A stretch of DNA of 64,000 nucleotides from Closterium sp. NIES-65 (GCA_948144175.1 CANXME010002127.1:1612001-1676000), one strand, 5' to 3'; counted from the first letter of the stretch, positions 18,089 through 29,556 are shown. Notes: generated by a model from the letters alone, not told the origin. Numbers and translations: made by a program.

Positions 18089-18600
18089 TCCTCTGGCGCG
18101 GGATCTGCCGCAGTGCTTTCGCCGCGCCTCGCACCTCCGTCGCGCATCTCCTCTGGCGCGGGATCTGCCGCAGCGCTTCCGCCGCGCCTCGCACCTCCGT
18201 CACGCATCTCCTCTGGCGCGCGATCTGCCGCAGCGCTTCCGCAGCACCTCGCACCTCCGTCGTGCATCTCCTCTGGCACGGGATCTGCCGCAGCGCTTCC
18301 GCCGCGCCTCGCACCTCCGTCGCGCATCTCCTCTGGCGCGGGATCTGCCGCAGCGCTTCCGCCGCGCCTCGTACCTCCGTCGCGCATCTCCTCTGGCGCG
18401 CGATCTGCCGTAGTGCTTCCGCCGGCCTCGCACCTCCGTCGTGCATCTCCTCTGGCGCGCGACCTGCTGCAGCGCTTCCGCCGCGCCTCACACATCCGTC
18501 GCCCATCTCCTCTGGCGCGCGATCTACTGCAGCGCTTCCGCCGCGTCTCGCACCTCCATCGCGCATCTTCTCTGGCGTGCGATCTGCATCCGCTAGGTTC
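18089..18600. repeat. 60-bp tandem repeat, about 8.5 copies
   Basis: The unit contains CCTCTGGCGCG, GATCTGCCGCAGCG, CTTCCGCCGCGCC and TCGCACCTCCGTCGCGCATC and repeats every 60 bp with few substitutions, plus one single-base deletion near 18423. Because 60 is a multiple of three, long repetitive open frames appear on both strands. They are not evidence for genes. Confidence 0.9.
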
Positions 18601-18731
18601 CCCTGGCGCCTCTTCCCACTCCTGCACACCTCGTCTGCCAAGCGAGTCGCTTCACCTCCGCGCTCTTCGCGTTCTTCTCCCCTGGGCAGCGTATTTTTCA
18701 CGTATTCTTGAGTAACCCATTCAGCGCATCC

Positions 18732-18771
18732 CGTATTATACGCAAGCGTATATACGCTTGCGTATAATACG
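18732..18771. repeat. Perfect 40-bp palindrome
   Basis: CGTATTATACGCAAGCGTAT followed immediately by its exact reverse complement, with no loop. It lies between the minisatellite and the hAT gene. It could be a recombination or replication structure, or a fold-back transposon tip. No function can be assigned. Confidence 0.85.
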
Positions 18772-18864
18772 CTAGGCGCGACTTTTCCAACATAGCTAAG
18801 CAGCAGTTGCCTGAAGAACGTCGTGACCCGACATGGGTGCCGGGTAATGCGGATGCTGGCGCTG

Positions 18865-21378
18865 TGAGTGACGGTCAAAGCGGTGGCGAGGGTGGGGGGG
18901 GGGGCGTGTGGGGCAGAAGAGAGCACGTGTTGGTGGAGGTGCTGTACCTACTGCCGTGTTTGCTCCTGCTGTTGGTGTGCCTGCTGTTGCCACTACTCGT
19001 GCTGCTACCGCAGGTGGTTCAGCTCCTACTGCTGCTGGGCGTCCGCCCTCTACTACTGCTGCTGCTGCACGTCCTCGCGCTGCTTCTGGCAGACACCCTC
19101 GCGCCAACGCTGCAGCTGCTGCTGCTGCCGCTCCCAGTGCTGGAACGCGCCGCATTGGTATTTCCTGGGCTTCTATCTATGCAATGCGGGAGGCCAACCA
19201 GCTGCCGACGAATAAGGACCTGGATCCTATCCTGGAGAGCGCTCTGAGTAGGAAAGAGTCGGGCTTGGTGAAAGGCATGTTCAGGGCGCTGAACAACGAT
19301 GCTCGGGGGGCAGGCGTTTGAAGAGGGCGTACTATCCTAGCCTTCAGATTTGGATCCGTTGCTTTCTGGACCCAAACAAGTCTCATGGGCTTGTTTTCCC
19401 GGATGGGGGTTGGGGACCTATAGTACCGGATAAGACTAAGTGGTCGTGGGAGCACGTGACACATGGCCAGACGTTCCGGCAGCCGAGACGGGGGCCGGGC
19501 CGGGTGGATTGACCGGAGGAGCCGCCGATCGGGGGGGTAGGCAGGGTACCATCGATCAGTATGTCATGGCTCGGGATGGAAAGCGGCAGCTGCGCAAGGG
19601 CCTAGTGATGCTGTTCGCTGGCCTTGACTTGTCGTTCTGTTCTGTCGACGGGCCAGCGGTAAGATATGTGCGCATTCTATTTTGTACACACGCACGATCG
19701 AGAATACATTGACGTACTGTGCGCAATATTTTGTCTCCACTCTCTTCTTCCACTCCCAACCATGTTTGTGACCCTCCACATGGCAGTTTTGTGACTTCGT
19801 CACCCTGCTGAACCCCGACGCGGCACAGCATCTCGGCACACGTTTCCGCCTTGCACGGGACCTGCTATCTGCGGTCGAGTCGGCTATGGCTCAGCTTCGA
19901 CAGCTGTTGACGGGGGAAGGTCTGGCGGGGCGGGTGACACTCACCACGGACATATGGACCAGTGAGAACAACGTCGCCTTCATGGTGGTGACTGCTCACC
20001 GAGTCACCTCGGACTTGCAGCTGCAGCAGATGGTGATCGACTTCCGGCCGCTGGAGGGCCGTCACACAGGGGATAAGATAGCGGGCGAGCTGGAGCAGGT
20101 CATAGGGCAGTGGGCATTCGGTGGTGGTGAGTTCTTTGACGTGACCACGAACAACGTCGAGAACAACAACCGGGCGGTTCGTCTACTGACCAGCGTCGCT
20201 GACGACACACCCGGGTCACGTCCGCGTGTCCCCCCCCTGATGTCCTTGTCTCGGCACTTCAGGTAAGTGCCAACCGCTGTTGCCACAAGTGTCTGGTAGC
20301 ATATTGTGTAATGCCAAGTACGCCAGTGACCCTATACCAAAATGGATCATACCCATCTCTGTATGACAATGCTTGCCCTCCAGGTGCATGGCCCATGTCC
20401 TGAACCTCGCAGGGCAGTACGCAATGAAGGTTGAGCCGGTGGTCGAGGCGCTCCGGAGGCTGCGAGCTGTGGCTAGCTACATCGAGTGGTCGTTGCAGTG
20501 GTCAGAGCGGTACATCCAGAAACAGTATGATGCTGGCCGTGCGGCGACAGAGGCAGAGGAGGGCACTAAAGAGGGGGGGGGAGAGGCAGGCAGAGGGTGG
20601 CACAGCAGAGGAGGGGGCGACGCAGGCAGAGGGGGGCAGCAGTGCGCGCAAAAGACCTGCTGACTTGCGCCTAATCATTGACTCGGACACGCGCTGGGGT
20701 TCCACGCTGGAGATGGTGGTGAGGGGGTGTGAGCTGCACATTCCTCTCACGATGTACTTTGATGAGTCCACCGTAAGTATGGGATTACCATCACGTCACC
20801 ATGAATTTCCCGCATTACACCTCCACTTCATATCTTAACCACTTTGGAGTGCATGTTCTTATAACGAATGGTTGGGACATCCATCCCATGTGGGCTCTCA
20901 CGTCCTCTCAACCTCGTCATGTCACCATGTACTTCCCGCATTTCACCTCCACTTCATCTCTTAACCACTTTGGAGTGCATGTTCTAATAACAAATGGTTG
21001 GGATATCCATCCCATGTGGGCTCTTAAGTATTCCCAACCCCATCACGTCACCATGTACTTCCCGCATGTCACCTCCACTTCATTTCTTAACCACTTTGGA
21101 GTGCATGTTCTTATAACGAATGGTTGGGACATCCAAACCATGTGGGCTCTCAGGTCCTCCCAACCCCTCTCCATCCGTTCCCTCTCTCCCCCTCTCAGCC
21201 AAACATCACCAAGGCCACATGCACGGCATGGGCAGAGATCAGGCTGTCCGATGCTCACTTGACAGCTCTCAACGAGCTGCGGGCTTTCCTCGAGCCGTTT
21301 GACAGCATCACCCTGTTCGTGGAGGGGTCTTTGTACCCCACCATGGGATCGGCCGTGCCACTGTACAATATGCTATTG
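18865..21378 (+). pseudogene. hAT-superfamily transposase gene with introns, damaged
   Basis: Exons can be traced by splice sites and protein similarity. An Ala-rich N-terminal exon (to about 19320) contains ISWASIYAMREANQLPT. The next part, ending at 19658, has GTIDQYVMARDGKRQLRKG. An intron lies at 19659-19786 (GTAAGA...GGCAG). Exon 19787-20262 carries VTLTTDIWTSENNVAFMVVT and EGRHTGDKI, classic hAT core motifs. An intron lies at 20263-20383. Exon 20384-20772 starts CMAHVLNLAGQYAM, has a frame change at a G-run near 20574-20583, then IIDSDTRWGSTLEM. An intron lies at 20773-21198. Exon 21199 on has ALNELRAFLEPFDSITLFVE, then breaks off near 21375 without the C-terminal dimerisation domain. 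Frame changes near 19320 and 19490 also occur. Confidence 0.8.
20789..21165 (+). repeat. Three tandem ~125-bp repeats inside a transposase intron
   Basis: Units start at about 20789, 20918 and 21041. Each contains GTCACCATG, TTCCCGCAT, CCACTTTGGAGTGCATGTTC and ATGGTTGGGA.ATCCA. They fill most of the third intron of the hAT gene. Confidence 0.85.
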
Positions 21379-21850
21379 CTTTATGTTTTCCTTTGTGTGT
21401 TTAGGACTTTATATAAATGTGTGCTTGTACTTGCTTCAAGTCAATGAATGTCATTATGCCTTTTCTAGCTTGGAATTCTACTACTACGTATTGACGAGAG
21501 TAGAAACGTAACGTGGTGCTGCCGAAACGCTGCTCGACCAGATTCCTCACTCCACAAATCAAGCAAGGCATAACTACTCACTTTGTATCTATTATACTCT
21601 TGGCTATCAGGTGACTAGCTGTCACACTCGGAGGGTTCAAAGTGAAGTTAAGTGTTGCCAAGTTTGAGTTCGTGGTTCAGTTTTAAACGCTTCCGCATAG
21701 TACTTAGAGTCAACAGTCAGACCCCAGATTTTGTTTCCATTCATTTCTGATTATATAAAAAGTACTAAATAATAAGACCCGGGTACTATGTAGCTTCTTC
21801 CATTGAGGAGAAACCCCCAATTTTTTCCCAATAGTTATCATAATACCCTA
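21379..21850. other. No feature recognised
   Basis: AT-rich sequence after the hAT gene breaks off. I see no coding frame or repeat structure of note. Confidence 0.4.
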
Positions 21851-22474
21851 GGGTGTTATGTCCGGGAGAATACGGTATTACCGTATGGCCCCGGATATAT
21901 GTGCTGTCCGATTAAAGGCGCCGGCGCTTCTATCTGGAGAATGGTGCTTATAGCCGGAACTCGATCATAAGCGCCCCCCTGTAAAACCCTGATTTATTAT
22001 AAGCGCATGCATAATTTTGTTTTCCAATCCTGATAAATACGGTAACGAATTTTCCAGCGCGTCAACACCTATTTTCACTTTGTTTGAATTTCGAGGGCCT
22101 CACTGGTTGCGCGTCCAGTCAAGATGAGCTGGCACGCGGGCAAAGTGACGTGCCAAAGCTCCGTGCACAGTAAGAGAATCACCCTCGCGTGATTCTGATT
22201 CTGGACGCTGTAAAATTTTGATTCGATTAAACTTACGAGATTGAAGTGTACAATCTGGTGCATTTAAGTTGTATTTATGTATTTGTCATTATATCAGCGT
22301 CGGCTCTTATGGCCGATACACAATTACAACCGCCCCCCTTAAAAAACGGATTTCATTATAAGCACATATGCGCTACTACCCAGGGTGATACGGGTGTTTT
22401 TTTTTGCGTGGGGGGGAGGGGGAGTCTTATATGCGAGAACATGCGGTAGATACGTTTTGCAAGGGTTTTTTTTA

Positions 22475-23350
22475 GTATTTGGAAAGTACGGGTTGACCAA
22501 CACGTCCGCAAACCCATAACTTCTTCAACACTGCTACAAAGAAGTCACTCCATACTTGGGGTTGAGTGGCTTTTATAACATCCTGAGTAACACACAAGCA
22601 ATATTGTAGAATTACGGCATTACATTTTTACAAAGGGACAAGGGGAGGTGGAGCATTTCCCTCGACGCTTAGCCCTACAAACAGGACCCTGAGCTGCCAA
22701 CCCGACGGGGTCCTCTGCGTTATTCATTTGTGCACCCATTCTTGCGTTTTTCATTCGATTTCCCATTCTCTCCCACCTGGCTGTAGAAGCCATGGCAAAA
22801 TATAGTGTCGCCCACATTCTTTTCAAGAAGTAGCCCAGGCCCGCGTTTAGAGTGACCGCTAATGACTAGTATAGCCGTGTCCCACCAGATCCTCTGGAGC
22901 CACCACAGCCTCCTACGCCACCTGCCCCCCCTGCTCCTCCTGTGCCTCCAACGCCTCCCGCTCCTCCGAATCCGCCAGCTCTAGAAAACACGGGCAATCG
23001 GCCTGTCCTCACGCCCTTGCTGTCATCGGCGTTCGATGATTTCCTGTCGGAACCACAAGCTAACAAGCCCCTAGATGAGTGGATTGAAGCTCCGGCGCTG
23101 TCACCACGTTAGGGCGCACCCGAAGATAGCATGTGAGACGAGTCCGTCGTGGGCGCTGACGACGATGTGACCGCCGATGACGAGCACCGCGCCGAGGCTG
23201 GCACCAAAACTGCACCGAGGCTGGCACCAAGGTCGATGCGTTCCCGAGGGTGGTGTGGGCGGTGAGGACGACGACAACATCGAGTACTGGTCGCGCAATG
23301 GCCTACCTGAGAAGCTACCGATTCTGTCATATCACGCTATTAATTGAAGG
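22475..23350 (+). repeat. Direct repeat copy 1 (~876 bp), coding-like
   Basis: Aligns with 23644-24504. Shared landmarks are GTATTTGGAAAG at the start, TTCCCTCGACGCTTAGCCCTA and CAACCCGACGGGGTCC in the middle, and a proline-rich reading PPEPPQPPTPPAPPAPP-like near 22890 in one frame. Both copies end with a frame reading NIEYWSR.GLPEKLPI.SY near 23275-23330. The conserved protein tail suggests the 3' end of an unrecognised gene. In-frame stops upstream make it a pseudogene here. Confidence 0.65.
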
Positions 23351-23643
23351 TGTCTCCACCCTTCTTCTGAGAACCGTGATGTCCGCCCCCCCTCTCCTAG
23401 GCAAAAGCCGTCGCAGCACAAGTGTCATGCTTATACCGCCCAAGAAAAGCTGAAGTGGCTCGTGGCGTGGATTTGGCTGTTTCGGTGCGCGCGTTGTCTG
23501 GTGAATCTGGCATCCACTGCAAGTGTTTGCCAGAGTGAAAGAGAGCTTGGGAGGTTCTCAAAGATGCTCACAGCGCACGGAAGCCCATGCACGGGCGTGG
23601 CATAGCATCGTGGTACCGGTTGATGGAGCTGAAAATGTACCCG

Positions 23644-24504
23644 GTATTTGGAAAGGATCGGTTAACCAACACGTCTGCAAGCGTCTAACCCATAACTTCT
23701 TTCCAAGAATCAACACTGCTACAAAGAAGCCACTTCATACTTGCGGTTGTGTGGCTTTTATAACATTTTGAGTAACACACAAGCAATACTTTGCGGCATT
23801 ACGTTTTTACAAAAGGACGAAGGGAGGTGGAGCATTTCCCTCGACGCTTAGCCCTAGAAACAGGAAACTGAGCTGCCAACCCGACAGGGTCCCTGCGTTG
23901 TTCATTTGTGCACCCATTCTTGCGTTTTCTCATTCAATTTCCCATTATCTCCCGCCTGGCTGTAGAAGCCATGGCCAAATTCATTGTCGCCCACATTCTT
24001 TTCAAGAAGTAGCCCAGGCCTGCGTATAGAGTGACCGCGTTTAGCCATGTCCCACCAGATCCTCCAGAGCCACCTCAGCCTCCTACGCCACCTGCCCCTC
24101 CTGCTCCTCTTGTTCCTCCAACACCTCTCGCTCCTCCGAATCCGCATGCTCCAAAATACACGGGCAATCGGCCCGTCCTCACGCTCTTGCTGCCATCGGT
24201 GTTTGATGAGTTCCTGACGGAACCGGAAGCTAACAAGCCCCTGGATGAAGCTCCGGTGCCGGCACCACGTTAGGGCGCACCCGAAGATTGCATGTGAGAC
24301 GAGTCCGTCGTGGGCACTGACGACGATGTGACCGCCGATGACGAGCACCGCGCCGAGGCTGGCTGTGAGACTGCACCGAGGCTAGCACCGAGGTCGATGT
24401 GTTTCCCGAGGGTGGTGTGGGCGGTGAGGACAACGACAACATCGAGTACTGGTCGCGCGATGGCCTACCTGAGAAGCTACCAATTGTGTCATATTAACTG
24501 AAGG
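23644..24504 (+). repeat. Direct repeat copy 2 (~861 bp), coding-like
   Basis: Second copy of the unit. A proline-rich frame at 24031-24273 gives PEPPQPPTPPAPPAPLVPPT and TGNRPVLTLLLPSVFDEFLT before a stop. Another frame ends EDNDNIEYWSRDGLPEKLPI then VSY and TAA near 24498. The spacer between copies (23351-23643) may contain part of the unit's 5' coding sequence (HAYTAQEKLKWLVAW in one frame), but I do not recognise the protein. Confidence 0.65.
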
Positions 24505-24538
24505 CGAGGACAGCGCTTATATCCGGGGTCATACGGTA

Positions 24539-25442
24539 AATGTTCACCCTAGCAATGTTGGCTAAAATTCTAGAAAGTCCCCTTTGGGAGAATAGGGTAC
24601 AACAATGGAGTGCATCTTACAAACAATGAAGTCCACACCCACTTGAGGACCTAATGTCATTGCTCGAGTATAAGACACACATGTCTTGTCTTATACACAC
24701 AAAAAAATGCTTGGGTTGTCTTGTAGTTGGGGTGGTTTAGGGTGTCTTACAATTCTTATAAATGGACAAAGAACCGTTTAGAAAACACCCCCTCATAAGA
24801 TTACCCCTTAATCCTACTGCGGTACTATTTAGGAGACACTGCCTTAACTCGTACCGTATAGTTCCGGCTAGAAGACCTGGGGGACTCTCTACAAATGCTG
24901 GAAATTGTGCTTGGGTGGACATTATGGCAGCAATTTTTGAAGACCCGGGGTAACCTATTTATCAATTATCAATCTGATATTTACGGTGTACAACTCAATT
25001 TGGGGTGGGGGGGTCTTATATTCGTAACGAATTCGCGAAAATTTCGAGTGTGCGGCGCGTCAGATCTGTGTCAGATGTTGAGACTAACACAAATGAAGTG
25101 TCAGAATTCGAGTCTGACACAAAAAGTGTGTCAGAGTTCGAATTTACACCAGTAAAAGCTAACGCACAATAGCAATTATAACTATTGTATACAGAAAACA
25201 GGGGTCTTATGATGATTAGAGGCCAAAGGGGGTCCTAAAAAAAATCGGCCATAATAAGAGTCGCCCTACCTATTCAAGAGTCTCGAGGGACCTTCTTACC
25301 GGCGGGTCTTCTAACCAGAACTATACGGTACACACGTACAAGTGTCTTGCAATCAGGAACACCCGTTTATAAAAGACACCCGTTTTAAAGACACCCCCTG
25401 TCTTCTATTCAACACTGTCTTATATCCGTGTGATGGCGGTAA
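24539..25442. other. Non-coding, with transposon-end remnants
   Basis: No gene. Contains further GTCTTATAT-type ends (about 25015 and 25425) like those at 22425 and 24520, and a cluster of GTGTCAGA / TCTGACAC words at about 25060-25145. Confidence 0.4.
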
Positions 25443-26958
25443 TCATGGCACACAAATGAACTTGTACCCTACACTCCCAACACACTTCTTCTCATTGTAC
25501 ACATAATATTTTGAAACCGCTCCATTTGCAGCTCCACCATAGAAGCTGTAAGCACCCGAGCACGTCAATGAGGGTGACACTGGTTTTTGCCTGCCCTTCT
25601 TGCATATGCCAACAACGAATGGCCAATACTTAGCTCTTAGGCAAATCTGAAATGGCGATATTTTGCAAACACAGCAAAGGAAAGGAACATGTATTGAGAG
25701 AAAAAGATAGGCACACACTCAACAAACAATCGTTTAAGTAAACACTCTCTGGAATATGACGAATGACTCCTTGCCCCCTAACCCATTAAATATAGGTTTG
25801 AGTCACCAACCAATTTCCCCCCCATTTCCTTCCCATTGCTTGCGCCCCCAACCCAGTTCCCCTCCACCTCTCACCTGCACGCCGCTATTGCTGCCAACAG
25901 CAGAGGCGGAGACTGGGATGACACTCGAGCAGATGAGGCCGGGATTGTTGCGGTACAACTCAGCCCAGTGCATGGCATTCACCTTCACAGCCCCCGATGG
26001 GTCTTCCTCACTCCCCGCCACCTGCTGCAGCAGGCGCTCACATGTGTCCTGTGCTGTGAGCACACCGTATTGCAAGCACCGAGGCACGGTGAAGGCGAAG
26101 GTGGCATTACGCTCGACACACAGATAGCGGCCCGCCTTGATGGGCTCTGAGCAGCCGAGGCCGGGATTGAGAGCCATGAGGTTAATCTGGTGATGCCCAC
26201 CTGGGCGCTGATGGACCAGCATGTGTCGCCCTGGAGGGTTGAACCACGAAAGGAGGCACAGATGGCTGAGGTTAATGGAGCACGGAAGTACTATGAGCAC
26301 GGTGGAGTCGATAAGACAGCGTTGCCGTGCTGACACAGAAGAGCAGTGAGGGGATAAGAAAAAAAAGGGACAACAATGCTAACGGTCAAGAGGAGGGTGT
26401 TGAAGAAAGCGTTGGAGGTTAAACAAGAGGAGATAAGTTACAATAGATGAGGTGAATTGAGAGTTGCTGTACTGTGCACAATGCTGATGTAGGCTGGGCT
26501 GGCAAGACAGCCATATTTTGATGGGATACAGTAGAAAGAAGAAAATTAACAAGGACGACAGCTCACACTGAGGGTGTAGAAGAATGCGGTGCAGGGAACG
26601 AGGAGAAAACTCCCCAGCTGAAGCACGAGGTTACGAGGCAAAGGATGACTGCAGTCAATGGTGTGCAATGAGGAGCACACACAGATTTGCGTTGAGCATT
26701 TGATAATTTGATGTCTAGCCAAGTTAGGATCCTGCGAAGTCACTACTTCCATTCGATTCAGCGAAAAGGTTCAATAATATTCCCTGCAACGATGATTCAT
26801 GTTTCCTCTGATCTACCACATGCTCTGCCCTACTTCTCATCTCTCCCAGCCTCTCCCTCTCCACTGCTTACCGCATTCAGCTGCGCAAATTGGGCAAGTG
26901 AGAGGCCCACAAGAGCAAGAACACCGGAGCACCACCAGTTGCTCCCACTCACTGCCAT
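25443..26958 (-). CDS. Secreted protein with two LysM domains, four exons
   Basis: The minus-strand model has exon 1 at 26872-26958, exon 2 at 26567-26617, exon 3 at 25875-26230 and exon 4 at 25443-25646. All introns are GT-AG and phase 0, giving about 232 residues. Exon 1 encodes a signal-peptide-like start (CSGVLALVGLSLAQF). LysM 1 spans exons 2-3: FYTLS, GDTCWSISAQVGIT and INLMALNPGLGCSEPI ending RYLCV. LysM 2 has QYGVLTAQDTCERLLQQV, WAELYRNNPGLICS, and ends ICL at the start of exon 4. A Cys-containing C-terminal tail of about 60 residues ends FICVP. LysM domains bind N-acetylglucosamine polymers, so a cell-wall or extracellular role is likely. One base appears missing in a C-run of exon 3 (between GIT and INL), either a sequencing error or a null mutation. 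It begins 79 bp after the stop of the mosaic gene. Confidence 0.72.
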
Positions 26959-27036
26959 GGTGTTGGCTGTGACGTTGGCTGGAGAGGTGAGAGCGTGGAA
27001 CAAGGGAATGGAAGGGATTCAACAAAAGCGAGTTTG

Positions 27037-27278
27037 CTAATTGTTTGTGCACAGTGGTAGAGACTGGAAGCAGCTCACAGGGGCCATGGGAAGGCCAAAT
27101 GATGATACAAGAGTAACCAAAGCCATGGCAGCAGCACCTGGATCGCAGGTGGGGAAGTTGTCAATGGTTGTGCTTTCAACGTAGTTGGGAGGGCAGATGC
27201 AGGAGTAGGAGCCCTTGCCGTCATTGATGCATGTGCCCACGTAGCAGGGGTTCTTCAAGTCAGCCCCACACACGTCCA
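27037..27278 (-). CDS. EGF-like module and C-terminal tail (mosaic gene)
   Basis: After acceptor TTGCCAG the exon reads DVCGADLKNPCYVGTCINDG and SYSCICPPNYVE with six cysteines in EGF-like spacing. A GTGCTG at 27137 could be a donor, but the frame stays open through a moderately hydrophobic tail (AAAMALVTLVSSFGLPM) to TAG at 27037. The tail could be a membrane or GPI-attachment signal. This is inference. Confidence 0.65.
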
Positions 27279-27467
27279 CTGGCAAGCAACACAAGCGTGA
27301 AGAGAAATGGTGAAACCAGAGCGAGACACGTGCGTTTAGGGTTTAGGAAAGAGCAGGCGGAGGGAGGGGGAGAATAGGGAATACGCCAATTGTTCTGACA
27401 ATGGCCGTTGTTTTCACAATGGCCATTCTTCTAACAACAGCCATGGATCGACATTCAAACAACTTAC

Positions 27468-27665
27468 AGTAAGCACATGTTTGGTAGCCGTATCCGTTTG
27501 CAACTTCAACAAATGGTTGACTGGCTTCATTCGGAATGGTGCAGTTGCACGAGTTGCTGTTGCTGCGTAGGTTAGCCCGGCATGAGAAGCGCCCACACGG
27601 GTTCATGCTGGGCTGCAGTGCGCCATCACCCTTGAAGCTCCTCTGGCCGCAAGGGTCCTTGGGGA
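27468..27665 (-). CDS. Cys-rich exon between peptidase and EGF (mosaic gene)
   Basis: Acceptor CTCCAG and donor GTAAGT bound a 198-bp exon reading PKDPCGQRSFKGDG, MNPCGRFSCRANL and CNCTIPNEASQPFVEV, then GYQTCAY. The cysteine density fits an extracellular disulfide-bonded module. It joins the papain exon in phase 1 and the EGF exon in phase 1. Confidence 0.65.
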
Positions 27666-27988
27666 CTGGAGGGTGTTACATGCGAGAATAGGACGAGTAG
27701 AAACATGTGCACTAGAAGTTACGCTGAGAACGACTCTGGGAAGGCAACAATGAGTCAGTAATTGACCAACCCACAGACGTGGACAACACTGCCTCACACT
27801 CTCTTCTCTCTGTTGACGATCCCTTCACTCCATCCACCTTTCTCCACAAACAAAACATGGAGCGATCCTCTGCACTCATTAAGGTTGGTTTGACGCTTGT
27901 CCCAGCCTCACTGTCAAACATAGTTGACACTGTGAGTGCTCAAAGGTGGGGATAGAGATATGGAGAACAATGGAGGAAGTTGGCTCAC

Positions 27989-28229
27989 TCTTTACAATGG
28001 GGTAGATGCCAGGCAGCACGTTGATGCCACACACACCATCCCCTCCTTGGATATCCATGCGCATGTGGCCTCGGTCACCCCACTCCACTCCCCACGAGTT
28101 CCGGACTATCCAAAATGGAGGCGCAATGCGATTTTGGCTGCCGTCATTTCTCAAGACGAAGTACCCAACAACAAGTACAACATGGTTCAGTCTGCCAGTA
28201 TAGCATCCAGGATCCTGGTACTTGAAGGT
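27989..28229 (-). CDS. Papain-like peptidase, His/Asn half (mosaic gene)
   Basis: Encodes TFKYQDPGCYTGRLNHVVLV then VGYFVLRNDGS, and PPFWIVRNSWGVEWGDRGHM ending GVCGINVLPGIYPI. The catalytic His (LNHVV) and Asn (RNSWG) of C1A peptidases are present. Bounded by acceptor TTTTCAG and donor GTGAGC; the upstream intron is 28230-28364 (135 bp). Confidence 0.8.
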
Positions 28230-28364
28230 CTGAAAAGACATAGGGACACCACGACGAGAAAAAGAATGGGTGTTCTTGAGGCATGAAGCCAATGCAGGCA
28301 AAACTTTAATCCAACTTCTTACATCGAATGTACAGCATGTAGGATCAATGCAAGCAACACCCAC

Positions 28365-29121
28365 CCCGTCATATTGTGCAAACACTAGAGCAGAAGCCTC
28401 GATATGAACCACCACTGGCTGTCGTTGCACTGCCAGCATGAGCCCCACAAACCCCTTGAACCGTGTGCGCTAAAAGCCGTGCACAGGGCGCTGAAACGGC
28501 TTCACAGTGGTGGATGCCACGAAGCCAAAGAAGAAGGCGGCTGCTCGGCTGCACCCTGCAGCACCTCACACAGCGCCAGCCTCCTCTCCAGCAGTGCCCG
28601 CTGCGGCTTCTCCTGCGAGTCAGCCAGGAAGACGTGGAAGGTGCCGGGGTCCCCCGGCTCATAGTCCACCCACGCCGTGTACGCCTTCCTGTTGCTCAGA
28701 GGGAAGGGCAACCTCACAGCGGCTAGCGACCTGTCCTCGCCTCGAATGTTCAGCCCCACATGCTGGCCGCTCATGTCACCATGCTCCTTATTCTGCAGAG
28801 TGTCAAACTCAACTGCGATGCTCCGTGTGTCCATTCCACCATACCCCACACCTACACCACTCCCCACCAGGTCTATCGCGGAGACGACAAAGGCAAAGCC
28901 GTTGAAGCCCACGCGGCCGGATCGAGGCGAGAGGGAGAAGGTGAAGTTGGCGTGGAAGGCAAGCTCCAGCCCACACCCCAAACGTGTCTGCCCTGCCTCG
29001 TACACAAACAGCGTCACCGGCGCTGCAGTGAAGTTCCCCCCTGTCTCGCGCTGCACCCCCTTGGTGAGCACAGACAATGACTGGAGAACCGGCTGGCTTC
29101 TTGAGTGATTCTTGTTCTGGC
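28365..29121 (-). pseudogene. L-type lectin domain running into papain (mosaic gene)
   Basis: After acceptor TTGTGCAG at 29122 the frame reads NFTAAPVTLFVYEAGQTR, GFNGFAFVVSA, TRSIAVEFDTLQNKEHGDMS and YTAWVDYEPGDPGTFHVFLA, the core of a legume-type (L-type) lectin. A one-base deletion near 28530 shifts the frame before AAFFFGFVASTTV, the usual lectin end. TAG at about 28470 follows, then RFKGFVGLMLAVQRQPVVVH and IEASALVFAQYDG, the middle of a papain domain. The region that should carry the catalytic Cys (about 130 residues) is absent. The lectin would bind carbohydrate outside the cell. Confidence 0.7.
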
Positions 29122-29556
29122 CTGCACAAACATATCAGAGGGACGGCAGGAATGAGATATGCGCAAGAATCTGAGCGAGAATTATTTGAATAGAAAAAGG
29201 AGCTCAAGGTTCTTAAGTACATGAATTGAAACAGATGGGCAGGGAATCTGGGGCAATCCCCAATTAGATCGGCTGAAATCTCCAATAGGTGGGGTTGAAG
29301 ATTTTGGTTGATCACATCACATTTGGGCTGGGTTGGGAGATTGGTGTAACACCCCAACCACGAAAACTAAAACTAGAGGGTACTAAGACATTCAAACTAC
29401 AAGTAAAAACATGGAATGGAAGCCTCTCTCTCATAATACAAAGGTTGAACAAATTTCCTATTTACAAGCTACATGAGTCCATGCGAGTTGGACATTCCAC
29501 CATTTTGTGAATCCGTCTGTGGTCAAACTTCATTGATTTCAAGTGGTGTCCCCTAC

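Larger units (their letters stand above)
21878..24538 (+). mobile_element. Terminal-inverted-repeat element, about 2.65 kb
   Basis: The left end (TACCGTATGGCCCCGGATAT then ATGTGCTGTCC) is matched in inverted form by the right end at about 24505-24538 (GGACAGCGCTTATATCCGGG then GTCATACGGTA), a roughly 30-bp imperfect inverted repeat. A second right-end-like sequence (GTTATGTCCGGGAGAATACGGTA variant) lies immediately to the left at about 21853-21877, so two related elements may abut. Inside are two diverged copies of an approximately 870-bp unit. I could not define a target duplication or a transposase family. Confidence 0.5.

Noticed and set aside
18089..18600. CRISPR-like regular repeats
   Set aside because: No unique spacers; the repeat is contiguous and the genome is eukaryotic.
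18113..18715. Repetitive ORFs on both strands
   Set aside because: Created by a 60-bp tandem repeat whose length is divisible by three.
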